NCBI GenBank assembly: GCA_963738835.1
Contig: CAVTYH010000001.1
Span: 1,550,001 to 1,614,000, forward strand
DNA from: CAVTYH01 sp963738835
GTDB lineage: Bacteria > Planctomycetota > Planctomycetia > Pirellulales > JADZDJ01
Reading direction: 5' to 3'
DNA: 64,000 nucleotides
The notes beneath the pieces were generated by a model. The model saw only the letters and a program-made list of their open reading frames with translations, was not told the DNA's origin and did not search any database. The translations under genes were made by a program, and so were the position numbers. This document shows, in pieces, positions 28,855 through 38,182 of the stretch (position 1 is the first letter of the stretch; every line of letters starts with the position of its first letter).

Positions 28855-31526
28855 GTGAAAACTCGACAGTTGCGAATTCTGTGCGATTCATGTTTTGGTG
28901 CGTTCGTCGCGATCGCATTCTTGGCCGGCGCCGCGCCAACGCGGCTTGTGGCGCAAGACGGTTTGCTGCAACTGGGCGGATCGGGCGGCGCGGAAGCCGA
29001 TATGGTCAAGGCTTCCGGTTATTTCACGCCGGCGGTTGGTGGCAAGCCCGCGGCTCTGGTTGTTACTGCCGAAGTCGCTCCGGGCTGGCACATTTATTCG
29101 ATCACCCAGCAACCCGGCGGACCGGTGAAAACAAAGATCAAATTGACGCCGTCGCCCGATTACAAACTGGCTGGCGAGTTCAGACCGCTCAAACCGGCGG
29201 AAGTGCATCATTACGACGACATTTATCCAAATCTTCCGGTAGAAGAGCATCAAGGCAGAGTCACTTGGGCCGCGCCGATTGAATTTGCTGCTGGCGTTGA
29301 TCAGGCCAAATTGGAAATCGACGGTGCAGTGAATGCGCAGGTTTGTTCGACTTCCTGTCTGGCGCCGAAGGACTACAAGTTTGTCGCGCGTTTGAATACC
29401 GATGCGGCGAAGATTACGCAAGCAACATCGATCGCCGCGTCAACCGCTCCGATTGCGAAACCCACTGATGTTGCTGTCGGTGCGAAGGCTGAACCGGCCG
29501 GGGTCACTCTATTCAAGCCCAGCATGGCGCACGTAACGCTCAGCGGAGCCATCCGCCCCGCCGTCGCGCCGCCGGGAAGTGTGGCCAAGTTGTTAGTCAC
29601 TGCGCAGCCCGCTGCCGGATGGCATATTTATGCACTGGTTGATAAGGATCCGAAGGATGTTTCCAAACCGACGTTGATTGTGCTCACCAAAACTTCCGGA
29701 TTGCGTTACCGGCCGCCGCAATCGAATGTGCCGCCCATCGAAAAAACAACCACCGTGAATCAGTCGGGCAAAGTTGCCTATCACGAAAACTCTGTCTCCT
29801 GGATGATCGAATTGGAAGTGCCAACCGACGCCAAGTCGGGCAACTATCCGATCTCCGGCATCATCGGTTTCCAAACGTGCGAAGAAACGGCCTGCGATCC
29901 GCCGGGGGCCGCTTGGTTTGAAGGTGTGCTGGCAATTGGGCCGAACCCGACCGACAGCGCGTTTCAATTGCAATTCCGCCCCGCCAAATATGCCGAGGCG
30001 GCGAAACTGGCCAAGGAGTCAAGCGATCAGAAATCAGTGCCCGCGAATTCAAAATCTGATACTGGGTCCAGTGCGAACGGAGAATTGCCGAATAGGGGTT
30101 CGAGCATACGGCAGAATATCCCAATGCCCGAGAGAGCTGTCGACGGCTTCGACGAGGCAATAATCGCCAGAAATGTGCAGACGAATTACTCGGCAATTCA
30201 AATCGTCCTCGGCGCTTTTTTCGGCGGGATGCTGCTCAATTTGATGCCGTGTGTGTTTCCAGTCATCGGACTGAAGATTTTGTCTTTCGTCGAGCAAAGT
30301 CATCATGATCGTCGACGGTTGCTAACGCTGAATCTGTGGTACTCGTTGGGCGTCATCAGCGTGTTTATCTGTCTGGCCGCGTTGGCAGTGGGATTGCGGC
30401 AATTCGTCGGCATCGACTTCAAGTATGGAAACCAGAATGGTATTCAGGGATACGCGATTGGCATGGCGGCCGTGATGTTCGTGATGGGGCTGAGCTTGCT
30501 GAATGTTTGGGAGATACCGATTCCTGGGTTTCTAGGATCGGGCAAGGCCGGTGAAATGATGATGCATGAAGGCGCCGGCGGTGCTGTAGCGAAAGGCGTA
30601 ATCACGACATTGCTCGGTGCATCGTGCAGCGCACCGGTGGTGGCGGTCGCATTCACATTTGCACTTGATCGAAACACCGCGGTCTGGGCTACGTTTGTCA
30701 CGTTTGTCATTGTTGGCCTGGGCATGTCGAGCCCTTATTTGATTTTGGCGCAAATCCACGTTTGCTTCGGTTTTTGCCCAAGCCCGGCGCTTGGATGGAT
30801 ACATTCAAGCACATCTGCGGTTTTATCTTGCTCGGCGCGATGGTTTGGGTCTTAACCTGGCTGCAATCGCCGTATGTCGCTCCGACCGTGGCGTTTCTTG
30901 TCGGGCTTTGGGCGGCTTGTTGGTGGATCGGTCGAGTGCCACTGACAGAGCCAAGTTCAAAACGAATCAGATCGTGGCTTGAGGCTGCCGTCTTTTCAGT
31001 CGCAATTGGTTATTTCGCGTTTGGCATTTTGGCGCCGGCAATGCGTGAAAAGTTTGACTACGTAGTGAATGCGGAAATCGCCAAGCGAGTCCAATCGATG
31101 GGACAGCCTGGAAGTATTCAGGCGACTGGGACTCGACTTCCCTGGCAACCGTTCACTAAAGACTTGCTCAAGCAACTCACACGGGAACGAAAAACCGTGA
31201 TGGTTGATTTCACTGCCGATTGGTGCCCGAATTGCAAAACGCTCGAACTCGCGGTGTTAAACACCGCCGGTGTGAAAGCCATCGTAACGCAAAACGACGT
31301 GGTCCCGTTATTGGCCGATTACACGGAAATTCCGCCGGAGCTGACCGAAATGTTGAATTTGCTGAAGGCCGGCGCGGTGCCCGTGCTTGCCATCTTCCCT
31401 GCGGGCGATCCAAATAATCCGATCATCTTCCGCGGTGGTTACACGCAATCGACATTGATCGGTGCACTGACGCAAGCCGGGCCATCGCAAACTGCCGCGG
31501 CATCTAAAGAAACTGCAATGCAGTAG
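28855..31526 (+). CDS. dsbD: DsbD-like thiol:disulfide interchange protein, one frame break
   Basis: About 890 residues from GTG 28855. After a signal peptide (FVAIAFLAGAAPTRLVA) come two tandem DsbD N-terminal-like beta domains, ~40-180 and ~220-365, with Cys pairs CSTSCLAPKD and CEETACDPP. The CcdA-like membrane domain has the redox Cys helices NLMPCVFPVIGLKILSF and LLGASCSAPVVAVAFTF. A break near 30750 joins SSPYLILA to NPRLLRFLPKPGAWMDTFK. The protein ends in a periplasmic thioredoxin domain VDFTADWCPNCKTLE (CxxC). It would pass electrons from cytosolic thioredoxin to periplasmic thiol proteins. The doubled N-terminal domain is the planctomycete-style arrangement. Confidence 0.88.
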
Positions 31527-31546
31527 GTCAGCCTTTCTAGGCTGAC
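31527..31546. repeat. REP palindrome of RAYT no. 1, copy 1
   Basis: GTCAGCC at 31527-31533 and GGCTGAC at 31540-31546 form a hairpin with a 6-base loop, preceded by GTAG. It begins at the base after the dsbD stop codon. Confidence 0.8.
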
Positions 31547-31610
31547 AGGAGCTACCAATACGCTTTTCATTGCTAAACAACTCAAATTGTTCGACGACTT
31601 ACGCGTGGTT

Positions 31611-31630
31611 GTCAGGCTAGAAAGCCGGGC
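31611..31630. repeat. REP palindrome of RAYT no. 1, copy 2 (inverted)
   Basis: GTCAGGCT, loop AGAA, then AGCCGGGC: an imperfect stem, orientation opposite to copy 1. It lies 9 bases before the RAYT start codon. Confidence 0.75.
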
Positions 31631-31638
31631 CTACTTCT

Positions 31639-32302
31639 ATGAAACGACAGTATCGTCGGCATCTGCCTCTTCAGATTCCCGATGGTACGCCGATTTTTCT
31701 CACCTGGAATTTGAAAGGGGCGACTGCCACGCAACGTGCTAGAGCAGTTGCGGAAGGAAAGAGAACAACTCCAGCGCGAACTGGCGCGACGCGGTGAATC
31801 ACCTCGCGACCGTGCGTTCCGACATGGTAAGCTTCTCTTCGCCAAGGCTGATCAGTTTCTCGATCGAGCTGAACCGGGACCGTTGCATTTGCAAGAGCCG
31901 CGCTGCGCAAAAATCGTCGTAGACGCAATTTTGTTCGGTGTTTCAAGCCGATACGATTTGTTCGCCTGGTGCGTGATGGCCAATCACGTTCACGTCCTGC
32001 TGAAGCCGGTGGCGGACCTTTCTAAGGTGACTCAAGGAATCAAGGGATTTACCGTGCGCGAAATAAATTCAGTTCAAAACAGTACGGGTCGGACGTTTTG
32101 GCAAGACGAATCGTACGACCACTGGGTCCGCGATGAGGAAGAGTTGCTTCGCATCATTGCCTACATCGAAAATAACCCCGTGAACGCGGGACTATGCCAG
32201 CAACCGCAGCAATGGCTTTGGTCCTCTTCGCGTTATCGGAATCGTTGGCCTGTAGGTCAGCCTTTCCAGGCTGATTTCTTGCGGTTGATTACTGAGTTGT
32301 AA
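31639..32302 (+). CDS. REP-associated tyrosine transposase (RAYT, Y1/IS200-like), one frame break
   Basis: About 220 residues from ATG 31639. An early break near 31720 joins FLTWNLKGA to LPRNVLEQLRKEREQLQ. The HUH motif is CVMANHVHVLLKP; the catalytic Tyr lies in the region FWQDESYDHWVRDEEEL; and YIENNPVNAGL is the conserved RAYT C-terminal motif. These single-domain Y1 nucleases cut and rejoin REP palindromes as single-stranded DNA. The gene is embedded in four copies of the GTCAGGCT palindrome, one of which (32257-32274) lies inside its own 3' coding end, encoding VGQPFQADF. This linkage is what defines RAYT/REP modules. Confidence 0.9.
32257..32274. repeat. REP palindrome of RAYT no. 1, copy 3 (in coding end)
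   Basis: GTAGGTCAGCCTTTCCAGGC at 32252-32271 repeats copy 1 with one change in the loop; same orientation as copy 1. It is translated as part of the RAYT C-terminus. Confidence 0.75.
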
Positions 32303-32312
32303 TAGCGCAGTT

Positions 32313-32332
32313 GTCAGGCTAGAAAGCCTGAC
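32313..32332. repeat. REP palindrome of RAYT no. 1, copy 4 (inverted, perfect)
   Basis: GTCAGGCT (32313-32320), loop AGAA, AGCCTGAC (32325-32332): a perfect 8-bp stem. The adjoining CTA at 32333-32335 is the complement of the purM stop codon, so purM ends at the edge of the palindrome. Confidence 0.85.
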
Positions 32333-33396
32333 CTACCCCCAAACCGCCCCTTGCGGTCCATCGACGATGTGGCCAATCTGCCAACTTTCTAATCCACAAT
32401 CGGCAAGCTGGCTGCGAATACTGTCGGCGTAATACGGGCTTACAACCAACACGAGGCCGATGCCGCAATTGAATACCTGATCCATTTCAGCCTGATCGAC
32501 TTCGCCCAGCTTCTGCAACCAGGCGAAAACTGGAGGCGTTGGCCAGGTGTTGCGGCGGACCACGGCCCGGCGTCCTTCGGGAATAATCCGACCAAGATTT
32601 TCCAGCAGGCCGCCGCCGGTGATGTGGGCGATGCCATGCACCACATCTTTCACGCGGTAATGGCTGAGAACATGCCGCACCGCCTTGACATAAATCCGTG
32701 TCGGCGTCATCAGCACGTCACCGACGGTGCGCACCGATTTCTTCGACATCATCGGATGACTTAAACTTCGCGATGTCGAACACAATTTTTCGCGCCAGGC
32801 TGTAGCCGTTCGAATGCAATCCACTGGAAGCAACACCGATGACAATGTCGCCCGCCGCAATCGATTTGCCGTCGATGATGCGTTTCCGCTCGACCACGCC
32901 AACGCAAAAGCCGGCCAGGTCGTAATCGCCCCGGGCATAAAGATCGGGCATGATTGCCGTTTCGCCGCCCAGCAGCGAACAATCGGCTTCCTGGCAGCCG
33001 CCACTGATGCCCTGGACAATTTGCTCCAACAGCGGCGGATCGTCATGCGACATCGCCACATAGTCCAAAAAAAACAGCGGCTCCGCGCCGCAGCACAGGG
33101 CATCGTTCACGCTCATCGCCACCAAGTCGATACCGACCGTATTGTGCCGGCCCGTCAGTTGCGCCACTTTGAGCTTCGTGCCCACGCCGTCGGTGCAGCT
33201 GACCAGCACCGGGTTCTCGTAGTGCCGGGCGAACAGATGGTTGGCAAAATCGAGCTGGAACAATCCGGCAAAACCGCCATCCAGACGGAATCACGCGCGG
33301 CGAAAACGTGCGATGTAGCAGCGGCGGCAAACGGCCCATGCTCTGACGATACAGCTCCAGATCGACGCCAGCGTCTTTATAAGTGGCTTTGGCCAT
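32333..33396 (-). CDS. purM: Phosphoribosylformylglycinamidine cyclo-ligase (AIR synthetase), two frame breaks
   Basis: About 354 residues after correcting breaks near 33282 and 32730. The protein starts MAKATYKDAGVDLELY and, after the first break, continues DGGFAGLFQLDFANHLF. The central part has VSCTDGVGTKLKVAQ, GIDLVAMSVNDALCCGAEPLFFLDY and SLLGGETAIMPDLY, the ATP/FGAM-binding motifs of the PurM family. The second break joins VEEIG to RTVGDVLMTPTRIYVKAV, followed by HITGGGLLENLGR. It catalyses the fifth step of purine synthesis, closing the imidazole ring of AIR in the cytosol. As an enzyme required for de novo purine synthesis it is unlikely to be a pseudogene; the breaks are best read as sequence errors. 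Confidence 0.9.
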
Positions 33397-33587
33397 TTTG
33401 GAATAGATTTTGCGTGAAGGACAAGTGAGCAGCGATTTTACGTTGCAATTACCGGGGGCAAAAGGGGCTGGCATGACGGTCCAGAATCTCGTCCAATTGA
33501 CGGTGGCTTATCGGATCCGCAACGATCATGAATTGATCGCTGGACCGTTGCCTTAACGGCGTAAGTGCCAATAGGAGTAACCGCACG

Positions 33588-34382
33588 ATGAATTGGCGTA
33601 ATTTAGCACTGGGATTTTTGCTTGTCGGACTGATCGCAGCGATTGCGTTGCGGATGTCGGTTGCCGCGGCTGCCACCGCCAAAGAGCCGCCCGCTGCACC
33701 GCCGGCTTCTACGTATGCTCCGGCTGACGACTTGATTGCCCAGGTCGACTATTACCTCGGGTACATTGAGAAGACGCTGGCGAATAAAGACGATTTTGAC
33801 GACGGCGCGAAAAGTCGCGTGGAGAAAGATGCCAACACGCTGGCCGTGCTGCTTTTGATTTTGGGACAGCACGACACCGACAATCGGTTTAAGCCCAAGG
33901 AACATGTACTGAGTTTAGTGCCCATCGCGCTAAAACTTGCGGCTGCGCCTGATTTTGACACGGCCGCTGCCCGGCTCGGCGATCTGAAAAAAAAGACTTC
34001 GGGCGACAACAAAACTTCCGACAGTGTTGAATTGACCAAGGGCCATGTGGCGTCGATGAATCAACTAATGAAGCAAGTGCCCATCATCAATTCGGCTCTC
34101 AAGCGCGCCGTCACGCCGCAGCGGTTCAAAGCCATGCAGCAACAATCGGCTGGACAATCGGCCACACTCGCGGCCATTGCTCAAGCTGTCATGGCGGATG
34201 CCAGTGCGGTGAAAAATCCTACCGATTTGGACAAATGGTACGAGTATTGTGCCGAAATGCGCACCGCCGCGGGGGCTGTAAACTCTGCGATTCATGCCGA
34301 GGACGAAGCCGCGACGACCGCCGCAATGTCGCGTCTGGCCGCCAGTTGCGAAACCTGCCACAAGGTGTTTCGGAAAGAATAA
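33588..34382 (+). CDS. Cytochrome c'-like exported heme protein
   Basis: A 264-residue exported protein: signal segment LALGFLLVGLIAAIALRMSVAAAA, then an Ala/Pro linker. A mostly helical body is followed by the heme-binding motif C-E-T-C-H at the extreme C-terminus (AASCETCHKVFRKE). A C-terminal CxxCH after a four-helix body is the cytochrome c' arrangement; CHKVFR matches the CxxCHxxFR found in that family. The body is about twice normal length (cytochrome c' is ~130 residues) and has a second helical repeat of unknown role (YYLGYIEKTLANKDDFDD and on). It probably carries electrons or binds small ligands in the periplasm. No oxidase genes are adjacent. Confidence 0.75.
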   Translation: MNWRNLALGFLLVGLIAAIALRMSVAAAATAKEPPAAPPASTYAPADDLIAQVDYYLGYIEKTLANKDDFDDGAKSRVEKDANTLAVLLLILGQHDTDNRFKPKEHVLSLVPIALKLAAAPDFDTAAARLGDLKKKTSGDNKTSDSVELTKGHVASMNQLMKQVPIINSALKRAVTPQRFKAMQQQSAGQSATLAAIAQAVMADASAVKNPTDLDKWYEYCAEMRTAAGAVNSAIHAEDEAATTAAMSRLAASCETCHKVFRKE

Positions 34383-34396
34383 CTCTGTGTTCAAAT

Positions 34397-34421
34397 GCCG
34401 GGCCGAGCCCGGCCGCTACAC
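34397..34421. repeat. GC-rich palindrome left of glgX
   Basis: A 25-base unit starting GCCGGGCCGAGCCCGGC and ending CGCTACAC. Its exact reverse complement stands at 36915-36939, so the two bracket the glgX gene in opposite orientation. Confidence 0.8.
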
Positions 34422-34723
34422 ATCCGCCGAGTCGTCGACTCGCAGCCGAGCTTCTGGATGAAATCGACTTGTATCCGGAAAACTCCCCGTATACTTCTCG
34501 ACTCGCAGGAATGTGGTATCTTTGCGATGCGTCACAGGTGTGACCACGTGGCCGAAATTTTGGCCCGCCGCGGCCAGATTTTCTGCACTTTGTGTCACCG
34601 CGTCGCATCGAGGTGGTATGTTACTTGGGCAGTCGCTCACCCGCAGCGATTGGTTCCAAGACCGTGGTCACGCAGTGTCCGAATCTCGCCGGCGCTGCGC
34701 TTGTCCAATCGCGGAGTTGGGCC

Positions 34724-36895
34724 ATGCCTGCCGATCTTCCCCGTCAATCTGTCTCGCGTTCCGGCGAAAGGAAATCGTCCGTGCTTCGTTCTGTGACGCA
34801 ACAGCATTCGGTCTTGCAATTCACGCATCCGCTGCCCTACGGAGCCATACTCCACGAAGGCGGCGTGCAGTTTGTCGTCTTCAGTCGCTCGGCCACAGCC
34901 ATGCGGCTGCTGATGTATGATCGGATCGAAGATCGCGAACCGACCGAAACCATTTCGTTCGACCGCGAAACCGATCGCTGGGGCGATATCTGGAGCATCT
35001 TTGTTCCGAATATCGGACCGGGTCAGTTGTATCACTTTCAGGCCGACGGTCCGTTCGATCCCGAGCAAGGCCAGCGGTTCAACGGCAAAGCGCGGCTAAT
35101 CGATCCGTATGCCAAAGCACTCGCCGGGCATTTTTTGCCCAGCGACGACGGCATCGTCCGCCCGCCAAAGTGCGTCGTTGTGGATGAAGTGTTCGATTGG
35201 GAAAACGATCGCCATTTGAAGCGCCCGCTGGCCGACACCATCATTTATGAGATGCACGTCCGTGGCTTCACGCGCGATGCCACCAGCGGCGCGCAGCATC
35301 CCGGGACGTACTTGGGCGTGATCGAAAAAATTCCGTATTTGAAATCGCTGGGCGTCACGGCGGTGGAACTGATGCCGGTGGCAGAATTCCCTATGGAATC
35401 GCCGTGGGGACAAAAGCTGGAACGTCCTAACTACTGGGGGTACGATCCGCTGGCGTTTTTCGCACCGCACCAGGGCTACGCGGCAGACAGCGAGCCCGGC
35501 TGTCAGGTGACCGAGTTCAAACAAATGGTGAAAGCCCTGCACGCGGCAGGCATCGAGGTCATTCTTGACGTCGTGTTCAACCACACGGCCGAAGGCAACG
35601 AACTGGGACCCACGCTCAGCTTCAAGGGCCTGGAAAACAAAGTTTATTACATGCTCGGCAACGGCGGCAGTTTTTACCGCAATTTTACCGGCTGCGGCAA
35701 CACGATTAACGGCAATCACCCCATTGTCCGCGAGATGCTGTTCCTGTGCTTGCGGCATTGGGTCCAGACATACCACATCGATGGTTTCCGGTTCGATTTG
35801 GCTTCGATTCTCAGCCGCAATCGCAACGGCGAAATCATTCCCAATCCGCCGGTTGTAGAAATGATCGCCGAAGACCCGCTGCTCGCCGACACCAAGGTGA
35901 TTGCCGAAGCGTGGGATGCCGCTGGAGCGTATCAGGTTGGCTCGTTTGCCAATTTGCGTTGGGCCGAGTGGAACGGCCGTTACCGTGACGATGTGCGGCA
36001 GTATTGGCGCGGCGATCTGCACATGGTGGGCGAAACGGCCACGCGGCTGGCTGGCAGCGCCGATTTGTATCAAGCCGGTGGCCGGCAACCGTATCACAGC
36101 ATCAATTTTGTGACCAGCCATGATGGCTTCACGCTGAACGATCTGGTGAGCTACGCCTTCAAGCACAACGAAGAAAACAGTGAAGGCAATCGCGATGGCG
36201 ACGACAACAACCACAGCGCCAACTACGGCGTAGAAGGACCGACGCGAAAGAAAAACATTGAAATCATCCGCCAACGGCAGATCAAAAACTTTTTGGCCAC
36301 AATTCTGCTAAGCCAAGGCGTGCCGATGCTTTTGGCCGGAGATGAATGCCGCCGCACACAGCGGGGCAACAACAATGCGTACTGCCAAGACAACCAGATT
36401 TCCTGGTTTGATTGGACGCTGGTCGAAAAACATCCCGATCTGTTGCGCTTCGTCAAAGCCTTGATCGCCTTCCGCCGTAGCAATCCGACCTTGCGTCGCC
36501 GCACTTTCTTGAGTGGCATTCCGGTCCGGTATGGCGAATTAGCCGATGTCAGCTGGTTCGACCCCGAAGGCCGGACGGTCGATTGGGCCAACGGCGATCA
36601 GGGCCTGGTCTGTGTCTTTGGCGCACCGCCGCGTTCCGAACGCACCGATCGTGAACGCCGCGACCTAGCCGGCGAGCAAGGCCGGCATGTAATGATGTTG
36701 CTGAACCCCGTCGGCCAGCCGCGCGAATTTGTGATTCCCGAGCTGGTGCGCACCATCCGCTGGCGCCAATTCATCGACACCTCTGCCGAATCGCCCGCCG
36801 ACATTTTCCCGGCCCTCGACGGCCCCGAACCGCCGCTGACGGGCCCGATCAAATTGGCAGAACGCTCACTGCAATGCTATGTGGCAGGCGGTTAA
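34724..36895 (+). CDS. glgX: Glycogen debranching enzyme (GH13 isoamylase type)
   Basis: A 723-residue cytosolic enzyme. An N-terminal CBM48-like domain (YGAILHEGGVQFVVFSRSAT) precedes the GH13 barrel. Conserved regions are VILDVVFNHTAEGN, GFRFDLASIL with nucleophile Asp358, VIAEAWDAAG with acid/base Glu395, and FVTSHDGFTLNDLVSY with His466/Asp467. It hydrolyses alpha-1,6 branches of glycogen after phosphorylase trimming. The start is set at ATG 34724, 15-20 residues before the first conserved region; the open frame reaches 34592 without protein-like sequence. The gene stands alone between two inverted copies of a 25-bp palindrome. A 392-codon antisense frame on the other strand is a shadow. 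Confidence 0.92.
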   Translation: MPADLPRQSVSRSGERKSSVLRSVTQQHSVLQFTHPLPYGAILHEGGVQFVVFSRSATAMRLLMYDRIEDREPTETISFDRETDRWGDIWSIFVPNIGPGQLYHFQADGPFDPEQGQRFNGKARLIDPYAKALAGHFLPSDDGIVRPPKCVVVDEVFDWENDRHLKRPLADTIIYEMHVRGFTRDATSGAQHPGTYLGVIEKIPYLKSLGVTAVELMPVAEFPMESPWGQKLERPNYWGYDPLAFFAPHQGYAADSEPGCQVTEFKQMVKALHAAGIEVILDVVFNHTAEGNELGPTLSFKGLENKVYYMLGNGGSFYRNFTGCGNTINGNHPIVREMLFLCLRHWVQTYHIDGFRFDLASILSRNRNGEIIPNPPVVEMIAEDPLLADTKVIAEAWDAAGAYQVGSFANLRWAEWNGRYRDDVRQYWRGDLHMVGETATRLAGSADLYQAGGRQPYHSINFVTSHDGFTLNDLVSYAFKHNEENSEGNRDGDDNNHSANYGVEGPTRKKNIEIIRQRQIKNFLATILLSQGVPMLLAGDECRRTQRGNNNAYCQDNQISWFDWTLVEKHPDLLRFVKALIAFRRSNPTLRRRTFLSGIPVRYGELADVSWFDPEGRTVDWANGDQGLVCVFGAPPRSERTDRERRDLAGEQGRHVMMLLNPVGQPREFVIPELVRTIRWRQFIDTSAESPADIFPALDGPEPPLTGPIKLAERSLQCYVAGG

Positions 36896-36914
36896 CGCCA
36901 ATCGATCATGTCTC

Positions 36915-36939
36915 GTGTAGCGGCCGGGCTCGGCCCGGC
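36915..36939. repeat. GC-rich palindrome right of glgX
   Basis: GTGTAGCGGCCGGGCTCGG and six more bases; identical over 25 bases to the reverse complement of 34397-34421. A shorter relative, GTGTAGCGGCGGGAGC, occurs at 23527-23542. Confidence 0.8.
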
Positions 36940-36991
36940 GCTTGAGCGCGGAGCAAGTTCCGCTGCTGCACGTCGAGCATTGCTTGCGCAT

Positions 36992-38113
36992 TTACGGGCT
37001 CTTGAGCTCTTTCGCCGCGCTGCCGAACGTCGGCACTTCCAAATCTTTGATTTCAAACGGCACGGCGACTTCGTGTACATCGGTGGCATAGGTGAAGCGC
37101 ATGATGGCAATCCGTCCGACGTTGCCAAAGCCGGCACTGCCACTGGTGTTGGGGTTAAACGCGCTTCCGGTGTGAATTTCGTGGACCTGATTGAATTCGT
37201 CCACGAACGCCACTTTCGTAATAATGGTCTTCGGCAAGGCCTGTTGCGGACCAACCCAACCGTGGAATTGTTTCACCGCCTCGTCCCCTTTGCTTTCCAG
37301 TTGATACTGGATCGAGCCGTTCTGCTGGTCGGCCTTGGCCAGGCGAATGCTTAGGTCGTGCCCCAATTCGGTCCAGTCGTCACTGGCTGAAGCGGCCATA
37401 TCGACCGGCGGCATGATCTTACCGACCAGCACCATGAGCGTTCCTTTCACGCTCGCCAATTTTTTCGGCACGGTGTTTTGATTCAGGTTGATGTTGATGT
37501 TGGTGCCGATGGGCATGATCGCTCCGAACCACGGCGCTTGCTGCGGTTGACGGTTGGGAAACTGATAATATCGCTGCGGACCAAAGGGATTGACCACTCG
37601 TCGGCCAACTGCAATCGCCAGCTTATTGAGTGGATTGACCGCTCCCTGCGGTTGGGCAAGAGCCGCGGGCGCTAAATCCTTGCCGGTGTCGTCGACGGCG
37701 CTCGTCAATTCTGTCTGCTGACCCAGGGCCAGAATGTCTTGCTCGTTGACGATTTTGACTTGTCCGTAAATGTTGATCGACCGCGTCGTCGTGGGCTGCT
37801 TCAGATTTCGCGTCGCGCTGGCGGTAATCTGGTTCCAGTCGAACTCCAGCCGCTTGGCCAGTTCCTCGGGCGTGGTTTCTTCCTCGTCGTCTTTTTTATC
37901 GTCGCTCTTGTCGTCTTTCTTTTCGTCCTTCGCATCCGTTTTCTTTGCGGCGGCTGGGGCTGGTTTGTCGACCTCTTTTTCTTCCGGATTCGCTGCACTC
38001 GCAACTCCGCCCACAACTTTCGGACCTTCGGCGCTGCAAACCGCGGCGCTCCAGGCGGCCAAGAACAACAACGAAATTACCAGCGACGCTCGCTGCAACG
38101 TGTTCCAACGCAT
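36992..38113 (-). CDS. Exported protein of unknown family, paralogue 1
   Basis: A 373-residue exported protein: signal peptide LVISLLFLAAWSAAVCSA, then a highly charged linker (DAKDEKKDDKSDDKKDDEEE), then a ~300-residue domain. Landmarks are RSINIYGQVKIVNEQDILALG, YYQFPNRQPQQAPWFGAI, LNQNTVPKKLASVKGTLMVL and the C-terminal FTYATDVHEVAVPFEIKDLE. It shares these in order with the next gene, 38183-39247, so the two arose by tandem duplication. The pattern of beta strands with ITKVxFVDEFNQVHEI suggests a beta-sandwich surface protein, but I do not recognise the family. ATG 38113 is preferred; an upstream start at 38161 lies before the signal peptide. Confidence 0.75.
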   Translation of the reverse strand: MRWNTLQRASLVISLLFLAAWSAAVCSAEGPKVVGGVASAANPEEKEVDKPAPAAAKKTDAKDEKKDDKSDDKKDDEEETTPEELAKRLEFDWNQITASATRNLKQPTTTRSINIYGQVKIVNEQDILALGQQTELTSAVDDTGKDLAPAALAQPQGAVNPLNKLAIAVGRRVVNPFGPQRYYQFPNRQPQQAPWFGAIMPIGTNININLNQNTVPKKLASVKGTLMVLVGKIMPPVDMAASASDDWTELGHDLSIRLAKADQQNGSIQYQLESKGDEAVKQFHGWVGPQQALPKTIITKVAFVDEFNQVHEIHTGSAFNPNTSGSAGFGNVGRIAIMRFTYATDVHEVAVPFEIKDLEVPTFGSAAKELKSP

Positions 38114-38182
38114 GACATTTCTCGCAAAAATCACTTGTATTTCGATGACCGACAAAATCAATTCGTTGGCGGTTTCGTGTCG

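Noticed and set aside
7577..32332. Possible CRISPR array suggested by many short repeats
   Set aside because: Repeats are dispersed palindromes of several families, not regularly spaced with unique spacers, and no cas genes are seen.
35096..36274. 392-codon minus-strand open frame
   Set aside because: Antisense to glgX, which has all GH13 motifs; His/Arg/Gln-rich composition typical of shadow frames.
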